Source of the DNA: Sistotremastrum niveocremeum HHB9708 | Lineage: Eukaryota; Basidiomycota; Agaricomycetes; Sistotremastrales; Sistotremastraceae | Assembly (NCBI GenBank): GCA_001630475.1 | Contig: KV419401.1 | Span: forward strand, 637,045 to 701,044 | Length of the DNA: 64,000 bases | Direction: 5' to 3' | The notes under the pieces: generated by a model | The model's database searches: none | What the model was told of the DNA's origin: nothing | What the model saw: the letters and a program-made list of their open reading frames with translations, nothing else | Shown: positions 12,382 through 25,047 of the stretch, piece after piece | Numbering within the stretch: the stretch's first letter is position 1 | Layout: every line of letters begins with the position of its first letter | Translations under genes and position numbers: made by a program

Positions 12382-14798
12382 CTACACATCCTCAATGGCA
12401 CTCGCCGTTTTCATGCGAACCCAGAGACCACCCTATGGGACCAGCATGAGAATTGAGTTGAATGGTTATATATCTAATACGTACCTTCGCATACATAGTC
12501 AGATGAGTCTGCGGTACGAACTGCTCAATAGCAGCCCGTCCTGTCTTTTGCTTCCATTCGGCCGGAGGACGAGAATCAAGAGGTTGAGCATCCGTCGCTA
12601 ATTCAATCTGATCGAATGACTGCAGAAGACGAATCAAGAAGAATGATATCTCGTTGTATGCAAATTGTTGGCCGATGCAAATCCGTGGTCCTGTCATTGC
12701 GATGATTGAATAAAAGACTGGAGGGGAGGATGAAGATGACGTACCGGCGTTGAATGGGAGAAAGATGTATGGGTTTGGCGTGATATACTTCGAAACCCGC
12801 TCATCCAGGAATCGATCGGGATCAAACTCTAGGGCTATGGGCACAATCAGTGCGGTCCTCGACCTTGGGCTATATAAATACCATCAGGGCCCCAATATTT
12901 CTCTGAGCGTTGCATAATGAAGGCAGAGTATGACACACTAGATAGAATGAGCATGACGGCTCTAACAGCTCCATGACGAAAACTACCTGATACCGGCAGG
13001 GACATAGTATGGTTTTTCGCCAGGGACGTCGGAGGGCCATGTTGTGGCTTTGATAGTTCGACTAGCGCGACCACACATGAGCCAAGTTGGAAGCTTATAG
13101 AACCGTCGACATACCGGACATCAAAAGGGCTTACGGGTGTTATCAGCCGATAAGTATAGGGCTCGTCGGCTATGGGGGTGAACGAAGCACTCACACAGAA
13201 GGGAATAATCGCAAGGTCTCTGAGAAGGAAGCTGATTTACGGCATAATAAGACAATATCCATAGCAAACGCACCATTGATGACAGCTCTCAAGTATCTCA
13301 TCTCTCTGATATCCGTGGGCGTCGGACTGCGAGTCGCCCCCAAGTGCATCAATATCTCTTGACGGAGACGCTGAAGGACGGCTGGATGGCGGGAAAGGCA
13401 GTAGATGATGAACGTCAACAGAGCTGCTGTCTAAGGATTGATGAGCTCCATCTTCTCTGCGCAATGCCAAGACAGTACTCACTGTGTCGCGACCTTTGCA
13501 AAGCCAGTCAGCATTTGTGAGATCGAAAACCTGTAGGCTACTCACCTGCGATGAGCATATTGAGAGTCTCATCCATCAAGATCTTCTCATCTTCGGTCGA
13601 TTTGACGAGATGAGACAGCATAGTTTCGCCCTCGGCAACCTCGTCCTTCCCACTAGCATGTTCGGTGTTCGAGCTCGATTCGAGTTTCGCGTTCTCTTTC
13701 TTCTGAGCGATAGCTTGCTGGACGATAGGCTTGATAAAGGCCCTGATCACCTTCATATCATCTGCCGTCTTATCTTTGAATATTTCGCCAAGTGGCCAAA
13801 GAAGGCCGATGCGGCCACGAGTTATGATGGTGAGGAGCGCGTTGTTGAAGGCGGTTGCGAAGGCATCTGTGTCGGCAGAGGGTGCATTGGAGTTGTAACG
13901 AGGGGAGATGTGAGCATAGGGAAGGCCGTTTGACAAGGAATGCACGCAGGAACCGAAGAGCTAGAGACCGTTAGAGACGAGAGGGGGGAAGGACGTATGG
14001 GCTCACAAATTCCGTTGCACTGTCCAGCGTGAACCTCGAGACGAGATCCTGGAAATCTACGGCTTCGCCCTCTGACAGTCTGGCAGCCAATTTCGAGATA
14101 GCGGCATCTGCATGACGACCGAACAATTCGAAATCGGATATTCGTTCTCTGCTGAAGAAAGGACGCGCCATGGAGCGGTGGAATCTGTTATAGAAGATGA
14201 GACACGACGCTGAAAACCAGAGAGAATGATACTTACTTCCATATATCTCCATCCGAATTGAAGATGCCATCTCCGAGAACGGATCTCATATTGAACTTGA
14301 ATCGACGACCCTTCTCATAGCCCGGGAAATTCGTAGCCAGAATTATCTTCACAATTTCAGGGTTCGTCGTGAACATCTAAGATGAACGGATTGAGCAATG
14401 CGGTCCTTGATTTTAATGATGGTGTCTACCTGAAAATCGCCCAGAATATTGATGCCAAAAGCGCTGCCTATATCATTGGTGGCTTTGGTCAGATGATCGC
14501 CGACATAACCCGTCTTGGCCTCCTGGAGCATGAGCCCTATCATATCAACGTTGCCAGGATATTTGCCAATCCATCGCGGAGCTCTCTGAGCTCCAAGCCT
14601 TCTCATCTCTCGGACGTCTTTGATCCATCTGGCAGCCACACGAAGAGCGACATAGAAGATGAATGAAAGAAAATAAAGCAATGTGTTCACGTAGAACGGC
14701 AACCGTGCATGGAACAGGTTCAAAAGCGAGTAAGCCGTTAACGGAGGAATCACGAAGTGACGCAAGTGGCCGAGGATGAACGGAATTCCTTCAGGCAT
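12382..14798 (-). CDS. Cytochrome P450, CYP63-like
   Basis: Heme monooxygenase anchored in the ER membrane by hydrophobic N-terminal segments ([21 protein letters not shown]). Exon 1 is 14798-14430, exon 2 is 14376-14237, and about seven more follow to the stop at 12382. Signatures in order: the CYP63-like [20 protein letters not shown], the I-helix AGRDT followed by [16 protein letters not shown], the K-helix ETLRLFP, a conserved EKYWGPDG, the PERF-region [13 protein letters not shown], and the heme loop [17 protein letters not shown], split by an intron between G and P. The Cys ligand is present. CYP63 enzymes of wood-rot fungi oxidise alkanes, fatty acids and aromatics; the family assignment is from memory of these motifs. 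The small middle exons around 12850-13300 are hard to delimit by eye. It is the only minus-strand gene in the oxidative block. Confidence 0.88.
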
Positions 14799-17008
14799 GT
14801 TTCCTGCAACAGCTTGTGGTGATGGATGTCCGTCGTAGTCTCCCAGCAGACGAGGCAGACCCCATCTGGGGTCCTTGAATACGCAGCACGGAAGAGTCGA
14901 AGAACTATGCCCGATGCCCGAGGCTCGTCTGCTTCCGTTTAGACGCCCAGCATTCTGAATTTACTGGCATTTGGCTCACTTATTTTATCCTATATACACT
15001 TGGGAACTCTGTGGATGAAAATATTTAAACTGTGTTCTCATATTTTGCTGTAATGTGACGATCTCGCGTTCCTCACTGAATTTGATTGAAATATGAAGTT
15101 CGGGATGTATAGGCAAAGCCGAAAGTTTTATTCTAATTATAATTTACTTCCACGATCATACAACAAGCAGCATGTTTGAATCAGAGAGGCTTTCCCAACA
15201 TCGCTCTCGCCTTTCATTTGCGGGTTCCTGACTTGTGCATGAGCTACCAGTCTAGGTGATCCGGGGCGCTAATGAATCATAACAAAATTGGGTTTTAGTC
15301 GTCGAAGCAGGTGAGGAAATATATCGCCAAGGTGGATGCTCTGTAAAGCTTTGGGGTCGCCTGGGGAACGTGGATACGCTTCCGAGATGGGGGTTTTCTT
15401 TCAGAACCTGTTGGATCCCGAGTTAAGATAAAGTTGTGCTGGACCGAAGCGAATAGGCATCGCGATGAACCCTCAGAGATTCCGGGCCGCGCAGATGGCC
15501 GTTCCGAGTCTCATGAAGTGACATTAAGAACAAAATACAAGATTTGAGATCCATGGAGGCTCGAGAAACCCAGTTGATGTTTTTGATGAAATTCCGCATC
15601 ACGCAAACTTCAGGTCTGCAGAAGAAGTCCCAGGGATTGGTTTGCTGGACACTCTGCAGCCAAAACCAAGAACAAGAAGTCCTATTGTTCTGCCTTTGAG
15701 AGATAAGAAGATGTCGCGAACCGCCAAAACAAGAGTATATCGTCTTTTCAGGTGACAAAGACCGACTCCGGATGCAATTGGTGCGAATTTAGAGTGTGAC
15801 AGCGGCAGAGAAACCTTCATAGCTCAGACAAAAGACAACGACGAAGGCCGATCATTCCGAGAGTCAGCTACTGATGAATTCTGATCGGCTGCTGAACGAT
15901 GCCTAGGGTATGACACATTCATGAGGTACTGGAAGGTCGACGAACAACGAACGAGAAGATTGAGATGATAAGATTGGTCGGCATTAGTCCTGAATGCAAA
16001 GTCAAGCTGATATTACCGATGGTGGCTCCCGTTGTTCTCATGTCAAGTTCGTACCGAGTAGTCGCCAAGGTGGAGATTGGAGAAGACGGTCTGTAGCCAA
16101 TTTGACCATCATCTGATACCAGAATCTCGTTCCTCGGTCGTGATAGCACTCGGAAGATGACTCGCTCCGCGTTCAAGGTTTTACCTCATCGCATAGTGGG
16201 CATTTGGACGCCGAATCCAACCCCTGACTTAGATTGACGATAATATTTCTTCATTTGGATAACCTGCGTTCAAATCAGTAAATTGCAAACAAAACACATT
16301 CATCGACGCTAGGGGAGAATAAACAAAGTCTTAGCAAGAACAACTTTTATTTACAGCTCACTGACAAGAACTGAACGTCTGGTCGACTTGAAGCGCAGAA
16401 TGAGGATGCGAGCGTGAATGGGGAGAAGATGATTACGTAAGACGAGACCGTCCGCTTTCGTCCGGAGTCCGACTGAGGCTCCGATAACACCCTTCAAAAT
16501 CAGGCATGTTTGCTGTTTACTTGGAGCTCTATGGCTGCGTATTCGTCTTTCTATCTCTCACGAATCATTTTGAATTTTGATAATGAGAGATAGGCACCCG
16601 AGATTCGACAATTGACAATGCTCGCAACAACTTCGACGCCGAAATTCAGCATCAGCGAACCAACAGCCTAGTGGCTTCCTTGTAGTGAGTCAGTATCCCT
16701 TCAGGACCACTTAGATCCATATCAGAGCGCCGCTGTCCCGAAATGCACTGCTGTGCTGCTGACAGTCATACACTTTGTTCGGATGCTCCTCTCACCTGTG
16801 GGATCATAGCCTGCCCCAAGTCTGAATTCAGTCCAATCGGCATTGTTCGATTCGCCGATATACTGGGGGGCAGTCTTTTGTTCCTGGACCACAATATCGC
16901 CCAGATGCCGACTCCGCTCTCTCGACCATTCCGTCCTCGGAATCAGGGAACGGTGCATCAGACTTGAACGCCGTTGCCAACTTCAGATACAAGGGACAGG
17001 ACAGGGAC
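14799..17008. other. Intergenic stretch, nothing recognised
   Basis: About 2.2 kb between the divergent P450 and peroxygenase 2. It must hold both promoters. Short open frames on both strands have no domain, leader or splice support. Confidence 0.4.
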
Positions 17009-17016
17009 TATATAAG
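17009..17016 (+). promoter_or_regulatory. TATA box of peroxygenase gene 2
   Basis: TATATAAG lies 60 nt upstream of the ATG at 17069, comparable to the TATA box of peroxygenase gene 1. Confidence 0.6.
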
Positions 17017-17068
17017 ATGCCTAGGCTATCATGAATAGCATCAGTACCAAAGATTGAGTCTTTCCACG

Positions 17069-18728
17069 ATGATTTCGACTATGCAGACCGTTCTCCTCTG
17101 CGCTGGTTCAATGCTCTCGAGCTCGCTCGTCTGTCCTCCAACCGCCGTGACACTTGACGCAGTCCAGAACGCCCCAGTTCCGACTCTCATCGTCATGCCT
17201 CCAAGACCTTCTGTCAATGAGACGAAACTCGAGAAAGTTCCTGGTAGGTTATGAACGTCGTTGATGACATAAGCGCCGATTCTTACGACTAAATTCTAGA
17301 TGCCGGGCATCCATTTGTGCCTCCGGGTCTCAAGGATCAAAGAGGACCCTGTCGTAAGCTTCGCATCTGCTTTTTATCGCAGTACCCAATATAAACATCA
17401 ACTAGCTGCGTTGAATACCCTGGCAAATCATGGGTACCTCCCCCATACGTGAGTGACAAACCATTGTCTACCTTGCAGGTGGTTGATCGAGTGTTTTAGC
17501 GGTGTAGTCCATCTAGAACAGATCATAAATGCCACCCGAGAAGGCTTCAACATGGATTACGACCTTGCCGCGTTCTTAGGCTCGTTCCTCATGGCAAGGC
17601 TCTCATTTTATCCTTAACGGTATCCAGACTAACACCATTCCAGTTGGCCCGTGGAAATCCTGAGTATAATCTCCTCTCGATTGGAGGGGAAGATGAACAG
17701 GTCCCTTCCTTACCAGTGAAGGTCGATGGAAAATGTCCTCGTGGCGGCCTTGCCAAACATGGGAGATTCGAAGGTGACCTCAGCTCTGGTTTGAAATGTC
17801 CGAGTCATTGAGGTTGTTATAAGGCGACGTATCTATGACACGCGAGGACGCTGAACTCGGAGATGATCGTAACTTTCAAGATAACCTTTATGATCAGGTG
17901 AGCCTTGAATGTGTGGTCCATTTTGCAAGGTGCCGATGATTCACTCAGTTCTTGACTTTCATCGGAAAATATGGCGACGATTCCAAAGTTACCGGGCCCA
18001 ACTCTCTGGTCAATCTCCAGGTCATGAAACACTTCAAGTACCAACGTTTTGTCGATGAGCAGATGCGCAACCCCAAGGTAGACGTCGTCACGTTCGCATT
18101 AAGATGGAAATCTCGTGCTGATCGGTTCGGAAGTTGTCGTTCCATGCTTCGCGCCTCGCCTCTAGTTACAACGAAGCCGCCTTTATTCTCAAGTTCTTCG
18201 CTAATGGTATGTATCCTGTACCTATGCTTCTCTGTGACAGGTTCTCGGTACTGACGCATCTTCAGGAACGGACGAGACCCTGACCGTCTCGAGCCTAGGT
18301 TCTATTTTCAGAAATCAATCCTTCGCTCCCAACTGGTGGCGACGAGCCTCGCCCGGCGATTTGAACCTGATCGCTTCAACAGCAAGTGACATTAACCCAC
18401 CCAACACTCCGTTCTTCGTGAAGCCAGGTGAGAATAAGGATGGGAAATACGTGGAAGACGACATGTCAGACTACAAGGTGAGCTCTATGCTTCTAAAAAC
18501 AGATCATGCCGCTGACAACTACCCTGACAGTGCGATACGGGCTACTACGATTTCGTGTACCACAATCTGCCACATACCTACGACGAAATTTCTCGAGGTT
18601 CCGATATCTTGGGTCGCAACGTTAAACTTCTGCTTGAAAACATTGCGAGACCTTTCAACTGTGGCACCTACAAAGTCGTTCCGAATGGACCCATAGACCC
18701 CGATGGCAAATGCGAGAGATCTGACTGA
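17069..18728 (+). CDS. Unspecific peroxygenase (heme-thiolate peroxidase) 2
   Basis: Paralog of the gene at 6656 with the same ten-exon plan (17069-17243, 17300-17353, 17406-17448, 17500-17593, 17644-17773, 17824-17897, 17949-18077, 18134-18206, 18266-18477, 18531-18728), 393 aa. Exons 2 to 8 are identical in length to those of peroxygenase 1. Start chosen at the first ATG of the frame, giving the leader MISTMQTVLLCAGSML. Catalytic elements: Cys in RGPCPALNTLANHG, EGD in RFEGDVSMTRED, and the Arg/Glu pair in SRLASSYNEAAF. Intron 4 must begin with GC (after CTCATG at 17594) to keep the frame and match the paralog. It is expected to be secreted and to oxygenate organic substrates with hydrogen peroxide; preferences are unknown. 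The two peroxygenases flank the FAD oxidase and P450. Confidence 0.93.
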
Positions 18729-19782
18729 GTGAGGAGAGACCTCGTGGAACTAAGAGATGGAGAGATTAGTTCATAACTTCACGAATGATACTCACGTATA
18801 TCGTTCTGTATTGATTTGTCTCGTAGTGCCTTAGTCTCACCGTCCCGGACAATGTGTTTGTTTTGGCGTTACTAGACAGTTTTTCTTTGCTCAACTATTC
18901 GACTATGCTAATGAGGCACTTGAGTGGCTGTTCCCAGACTCCGACTTCGGCCGGCTTGCGGAATTTAGCAGGCGGAGGTTAAGTTGAGCCGTGGTTTGGC
19001 GCCGGACTGCTACCGCGCTCAGGCGGAAGCGAGGTTTCCAATCTTTCAATGACTGAAGCGTTAACGAGCTTGTTTTGAACGGCTTCTGTGAGTCCATTGT
19101 CATCTTGTCTTCGACGTGAGATAGTTATATATAGGTGGCGGGGTCGATACGGTGTCCTGGTTTCGATTGGATATCTGAATTTCAAGCCTCCAGAAAAAAA
19201 GATTGTAGTAAGAGAATCATGCAGCGCAGACGTAGAAATGTCGGATTCGGAAATACCGCGAGTGCAGTGTAGTATGCCTCGACATTTTTAGGATCTGTGT
19301 TGGTAATTCAAGGGAATGAGTGACCACACCCATGATGTTGCGTCAAGAGCGCCTCGTCGTCAGCATCATGATATCTTGGATGCAAATGCTTGACGAGCGG
19401 AACATACTAGTATACAAAGTCAACCCAAGCCTTTGAATGGCACAGGAGAAACTTCGGCTGGAATTAAGCTTGTGGAAAAAAAGGAGGTTGGAGCGATAAT
19501 GCCGAAGCCAGCAACCGAGGATAGCCGATATCTGTCAAACGGGCGCTTGATGCCCTCAGGCTTCGTTCTTGGTTCTTTCTTCTTACAAGTGTCCTTTCTT
19601 CGATATCCCATTCATTCATCAGAATTATCTCAGGCACAATATCCTCCAGACTCTTCATCTCAAAAATCCATCAGTTAGTCGCGTCTCAGGCTGTCAGCGA
19701 CTCCAGAACGCGTGAAGAATATTTTATCTTGTCATCCGCGGGAATCGAAGTACTGTGCCATTCGACGCGAAATGAACGCGAA
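18729..19782. other. Intergenic stretch, nothing recognised
   Basis: About 1.05 kb between peroxygenase 2 and the MYND gene, both on the plus strand. Short open frames have no support. No convincing TATA box was found close to the MYND start. Confidence 0.4.
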
Positions 19783-22059
19783 ATGAACGCGGTGGAGAGA
19801 GTGTGTGCAGTAGCCGCTCGGACCGGTGGCTGGGATGCGTTCAGCGAGGTTATCTGCAGGCATTTGAAAATCGGTCAGTCCACTCCGCCAAAATACCACC
19901 TCGAACTCAGACTGATATCCTCTCAGCGGTATCTACCCAGAAAGATCTCAAGCGCATCGTCAAACAAAAAACAAGCGCGGATGTTGTTCAGAAACTTGCG
20001 ATCTTTGCCAGGAAGCAGAGGGGTCGTCGAGATACGTGTGTCCTTGGCGGCATAGTCAACATCATCCAAAATCTGGAGAAGGACGAAACCTCAATACAAG
20101 AAATGTATAAGCAGGGTGAGCGATTAAATCTGCCATAATTCCGTGAAACGCGTTCTCAAATGTCCCAAGGTCTGCTTGATTTCGTATTTCAGTGCCTTAC
20201 TGTTCCGATCGATGTCTCCAATTTCCGCAAGCTGGCCATCGTGGTATCCCAAGATATTATCATGGAGTGGAGAGATTCTGACACCTGGCACAACATCTCA
20301 TTCAAATCAACCGCAAACATCGCGTCGATCATCGCCGAGCATGTTCGCGACAAAACAGTATTCGGAGCGCTGCTCATCTTGTTGGAGAACAACTTGACCA
20401 AACTGTGCACTTACAGAATGTTACAGAAACATACAATTCCCGCCGCATCCCTTCAGTCCCTCCAACTTCCTCGCTTAGCCGCGACGCTCGTCGGTCAAAT
20501 GGACGTTAAAGGAGAATTACATCCACATCCTTATCCCGGAACTCTTGACCTGGGTAGCCTACTATCAGAGTAGCGCGCTCAACGATCTCCCGTTCGACAC
20601 TGGCAAGTCACTGTTTGTGGCACTCATGCTCAGTCCTTCCATTTCGATTCGGTTTCGTGGATTAATAGGTCTTCTGAATCTCATTCACTCCGACTCCACT
20701 TGGGACTTCCGGTTCTGCAACCCTCAGCGGAAATACTTAAACCTTGCGTTCCCTCCTCCGGAAAACTCTTGTTCGCTCGACATGTCTCGTGATGCAAGCG
20801 CAGGGCTTGCTCCGATGATATTTCCCGACGGATCAACGTTCGACAGTTATGGATGGGCGATGAAATTTGTGGAATACGAGCATCAAGGGCCGAAAAGCAA
20901 CGACGAGTCATTCGAAGCACCCCTCGCGCGCATAATAGGAGCACCAGTGCTCAATATGTTCATTCTCAAGCACATGGAATCCACTTTGAGAGCGAAGGGG
21001 AAACATTACGAAGCTGACGTCTTCGATTTCGGCATTCAAATGTTGCTCATTCGCACACTCAAAATGATGGAAAACGAATCTCAACCCCTCTTTGACGTTC
21101 ACGTCATGGCCAGACTCAGCGCACTTGATGGGATCAAGCGATGGCCTGAGCGCTCCTACTTCTACTATGCCGCAATCAAGACTCTAGGCGGACCCGAATG
21201 TAGCGAATGGGCTACCAAGGGTACCAAATGCAGAGATATCACGCCTCATTTACGACGGCGCATATCGTACGAGCTTTCCCTCGCTCTCTTCGAGATGGGA
21301 GTCGTATTCTTGGCTCTTCAAGTCCCGGAGACGATGTGGTGGAACGACGGGGTCAAATATATGAAAATGTGTCAAGTCAGTATTCAAGAGGCCCTAGAAT
21401 TGATGATTGGTGGCTCTGCGGAACATACGATGATTGTCGTTTTGTCTTTCATCGCCGAATATCTCGTTCGAGGACCGGATGCAGGATCCCAGCTTCCTTC
21501 AGGGCTATCGGTGCGTCTTAATGTACTTCAATCTTGTCTTAGGTCTCGCGTTTTGACGAGTCTTGCATAGGAGAAGGAAGCCCTTGTGTCTCTTTCGATC
21601 TTGAAGGTCAGGGAGTGCAAAGAGAACACCGAGCTTCAAGAAGCTGTATCAACCTTCCTCTCCCTTCGTTCCGAAGCGTCCAAGAAATGGTCTTCCCTCA
21701 TTTCCGCGATGCAGAAAATGCCTCTCGCCGCGAAGGAAGCACAAACATTCAACGATTTCACAGGAGAATTCTGGAAATACGACGATAACATGCCTGCAAC
21801 CGTCATGAGAATGTATTTTGAGAAAACGAAAAATACCATCAATGGCTCGGCGCTTCCTCAATGTTCGACGTGTCATAAACCGACCGTAGGCTTGAAAAAA
21901 TGTGGAAGATGTGGACAGACGAAGTATTGCAGTGAAATTTGGTATGTGCCAGAATGTGTAGCTTGGGATGATCGATCATCACTGATATATTTTAGTCAAT
22001 TCTTTGACTGGAAAGCTGGACACAAGGCGAAGTGTATCTCTCCTGAAATATCGACCTAA
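19783..22059 (+). CDS. MYND zinc-finger protein
   Basis: Helical protein of the kind common in mushroom-forming fungi, ending in a MYND finger, a two-zinc protein-interaction module. Exons read as 19783-19873, 19927-20115, 20170 to about 20490, about 20479 to 21510, 21571-21941 and 21996-22059. The finger is CSTCHKPTVGLKKCGRCG, then KYCSEIC (spliced across the last intron), then WKAGHKAKC, with all eight ligands present. Start MNAVERVCAVAA is the first ATG of its frame. Between about 20476 and 20500 the reading frame changes; the downstream frame reads ENYIHILIPELLTWVAYYQ and looks coding, but I found no splice pair of good quality with the correct phase. Either a non-obvious intron or a frameshift is present there. 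The central part has no recognised domain, and the role is unknown. Confidence 0.8.
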
Positions 22060-22593
22060 ATTTATCGTTTCATTTATTGCTGTTGTACATGTATACATTG
22101 GACGTGAAGGAGTCGGATAACGTAGTTCTGAAAATGTTTGCATCGAAGTCTCTGACTGAAAACATGCATATGAACGCGGAGATCGTGGCAGAATCGGCAG
22201 ATGCACGACAGAGGCTGTCCTGAGCGTGGGAAATTCAAGCTTGCTCGTTTGAACCGTCATCGCGTCATCGCGTCTTCCACAGCGACCGACGACTTTTCAC
22301 CTGGAAAAGCCGATCCCAGGACATCATGAAAGGAATATGTGAGCATATATTCCAACATCGCAATATTGAGATGTTGAATGACGCGTCATAGACTCGATGA
22401 AAACCGACTCGCCGAATGCTGCAAGGTAGCCATGCATGGCACGCAACAACTAGCAGGATACCAATCACTCTGACGATTTTCGGCGGTTTCTGAATGCAGA
22501 ATGGATGTCATAGACTCGTTCAGCAGCTCTGAGATGCGTGCCTCGTTGGAAAGGACCTGTGGCACATGTACAGCCCCTTGGCGGCTGTCTTTG
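22060..22593. other. Intergenic stretch with distal upstream element
   Basis: Between the MYND gene and DUF6535 copy 2. At 22222-22230 it has GAGCGTGGG followed by AAATTCAAGC, a block found 443-481 bp before the start of every array copy from 2 to 7. Nothing else is recognised. Confidence 0.55.
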
Positions 22594-22645
22594 TAGACGC
22601 CGGACGATGAGCCCATCGTGGACCCATCGTGGACCCATCGAAACC
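22594..22645 (+). promoter_or_regulatory. Proximal upstream block of DUF6535 copy 2
   Basis: TAGACGC (22594-22600) is followed after eight bases by GAGCCCA, the two-part motif seen before copies 1 and 3-5. The CCCATCGTGGA unit is then repeated: 22612-22622, 22623-22633 and a partial third. A related pair of CCCATC units precedes copy 4. Confidence 0.6.
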
Positions 22646-22689
22646 TGCCCTGCAACACGTTCCCTTCACACCCTCTCTCCTCAACCATC

Positions 22690-25047
22690 ATGTCCTCACC
22701 ACCAGCTTCACCTGCTCCTCCACCTCCCGTAGCGGCTGATACTCAGGATGCTCCTCGGGATCCCTTCGATACCCCCCTATTCCATCGACTCCTCGGCTTG
22801 ATCGAAAAGCAGAACGAGACTATTGAAGAACAGAAAGCGACGATGGATGAGCAGAAGAAGACTTTGAAGGAACATGGGACGAAGTTGGATGCATTGGTGA
22901 AGGATGCGCAGAAAGGTTTGTAGTTTGCCCCTTTCTCTAGGTTTGATTATTGACTGTTTTAAAGATGATCAGCCTTACGATGACGAAGCGCAGCCGTTGC
23001 GAAGCGAGCAGCTCTGGAGTGGGGTGTACGAGATTGCCTCAGCGAAGATGAAAGAAGAAGCAGAGGAGTGGAAAGGGCTAATGGATGTTTCCTTGGTGTT
23101 CGTGAGTAGGCTTTTGATTTTACAGATACCTGTCAGTAACAACATATAGATTGCCATCTTCTTGGCCGTTCTCACTGCGTTTCTCGTCCCGGCTGCTCAA
23201 GCCTTGAGCCCGACTCCAAATGGCGCTGGAAGCAACTCAACCTCGCCCCCTCCTCCACTACCCCCTAAATCAGATCAAAATGTATGCGCATTTTATTATT
23301 TATCTCTGATTATGGCTGTGCGTGCACTCTCTGTTTGTCCGTCTCAACTCGATCGATGCTGATATCCGTGGCCTAGATGTGCAATGCGGTTCTCTGTGTA
23401 CTAGGACGTCAGTGGGTAGGAAAGATGCTAAGCCGTCCAGTTGGGAAGACTCACAAGGAACGGACGATGCGACATGAGGCGCGGAAAAATTTAGCCTATG
23501 GCTGGATCAAACCGCTTGTCGCTGTGCTTTATTGGTCGCTCCTCCTGTCGATCGGCCTATTCATCGCCGGCCTTCTCTATCAGCTTCGTAACTTGTCGAC
23601 CTCCTTTGACCAGACTGCTCCGATTCTTGAGACGACGTGGGGCATCGGGATCTTGCTCGCGGCTCTCATCGTCGCAACTGTCGCAGCGACAACAATTCAC
23701 GCCATCCGATTCGAGAGCTCGCCGTTCGAAGGCAATCTCAGCAAGTTTGTTGTCAGAATTCTCCAGCGGCTTGAGGAGCGGTGGGAATGGATCAAGAAGT
23801 GGCGAGTCAGTGTGCATTCGGAGGGCTTGGAGGGAGTAGAGGCTCTCTTCAAGACTTCCATGGAGTTGATCGCAGAGGCCAATGATCCAAAGTTACTGGA
23901 TCGTGTGGCCCCATCATTCTCTTACGACGCATGGTTATTGTTTGGAGAAGGATCGATCGAGGTTCTGGCACGAGCCTACGATCGCTTGATGGCGTCGGAC
24001 ACGTCGACTCGGGTCCGAGAAACTGTCAAAGCCCAGATCTCTCGATTTGCAAAGAAGTGTCGAGAATATCCGGGGTGGGCACAGAGCAGACTAAAAGTAA
24101 ACGATCTGCGTGACTTCCTTCACGATCGCTATCCGATCTCCTCCAATTTCCCCGCGTGGGCGACGATCTTCTCGCTCCAAGAGAACAACGAGGATCTCCG
24201 TAAGATCGGAGCACTCCCAGCCGATGAATGCGTTGCCGAGCTTTTGTGCACGTATGACCAAGACAGGCAACTCGGAGACCGCTTCAAGATCTTTAAAGAA
24301 GCTGTCATCCGTTGCAATTCACTTGTCCGTGACGGAAACGAGAATGACGTCATGCAGATCCTCTCCCATGTCGATCGTCTTTCAGTCGTCGGATCTTTCA
24401 TGCGGGTCCCTGATCTATGCTTCTATTCTCCCGACGACTTCCTTCGCTTCCTTGTCCGTGATCGGCGGACTGATATTCTTCTTCATGTCAACGAATTCCT
24501 CAAGGATCCGCCCAGCAACGTCAGTCATCAGAACGTGTCCTACATCCTCAACGCCCTTTTTTCTCCTGCCTTCCCTCTCCCTCTCCCTCTCGGCATTGAC
24601 TTCTCTCCCATCATCGCCTTTGTCTCCCACCGTCCGCACTGGAGCTCTTGGGACCGGGTCAGCGACTCGCTGACGCTCTATCTAAGCCAGTGCGACCTCA
24701 CCATATTGTCGGATTCAACGTCTGTTCTCAGATTCCTACAGCTATGTGTTGACACAGAGTTTCGCGATGAGGATGGAGATCTATACGAAACAACCGACGA
24801 GGCTCGAACTCGTGCTCGAGATATTTTGAACATATGCCTTCCTAACCTCACTCAATTACCTCCATCGTGTCCCTCTTCTCCATCTCCCTCTCTGGCCTGT
24901 GCATTGCTCGATAGTCCTTCGCTCATCGAGGAGCCATCCGAACCTTCTCGCGCTGTTGTTGAATCGCTGATGGCTCAGCGCACCCAAGCGACCTCGCGGC
25001 GTTTCTCAACCTCGTCTGTACACATCGAGATGACAACACTAGCGTAA
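22690..25047 (+). CDS. DUF6535 membrane protein copy 2
   Basis: Function of DUF6535 is unknown; the proteins are basidiomycete membrane proteins. Exons 22690-22915, 22965-23101, 23150-23317 and 23377-25047 join in frame to 733 aa. Order: Pro/Ser-rich start, FDTPLFHRLLGLIEKQ, a coiled coil of Glu/Gln/Lys heptads ending in EHGTKLDALVKDA, the EEAEEWKGLMDVSLVF segment, then four predicted membrane helices (IAIFLAVLTAFLVPAA; NVCAFYYLSLIMAMCNAVL; AVLYWSLLLSIGLFIAGLL; GIGILLAALIVATVAATT). A soluble half of roughly 420 residues follows with AEANDPKLLDRVAPSFSY and RLMASDTSTRVRETVKAQ, then a Pro/Ser linker and the tail RRFSTSSVHIEMTTLA. The coiled coil has 20 residues between IEKQ and HG. The gene appears intact and starts the plus-strand array. 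Confidence 0.9.

Noticed and set aside
6656-18728. Secondary-metabolite biosynthetic cluster
   Set aside because: No backbone enzyme such as a PKS, NRPS, terpene cyclase or prenyltransferase, and no cluster regulator, is visible, so only a loose oxidative block can be claimed.
24110-24673. 187-residue plus-strand open frame
   Set aside because: It is an out-of-frame shadow of exon 4 of DUF6535 copy 2; similar shadows occur at the same place in other copies.
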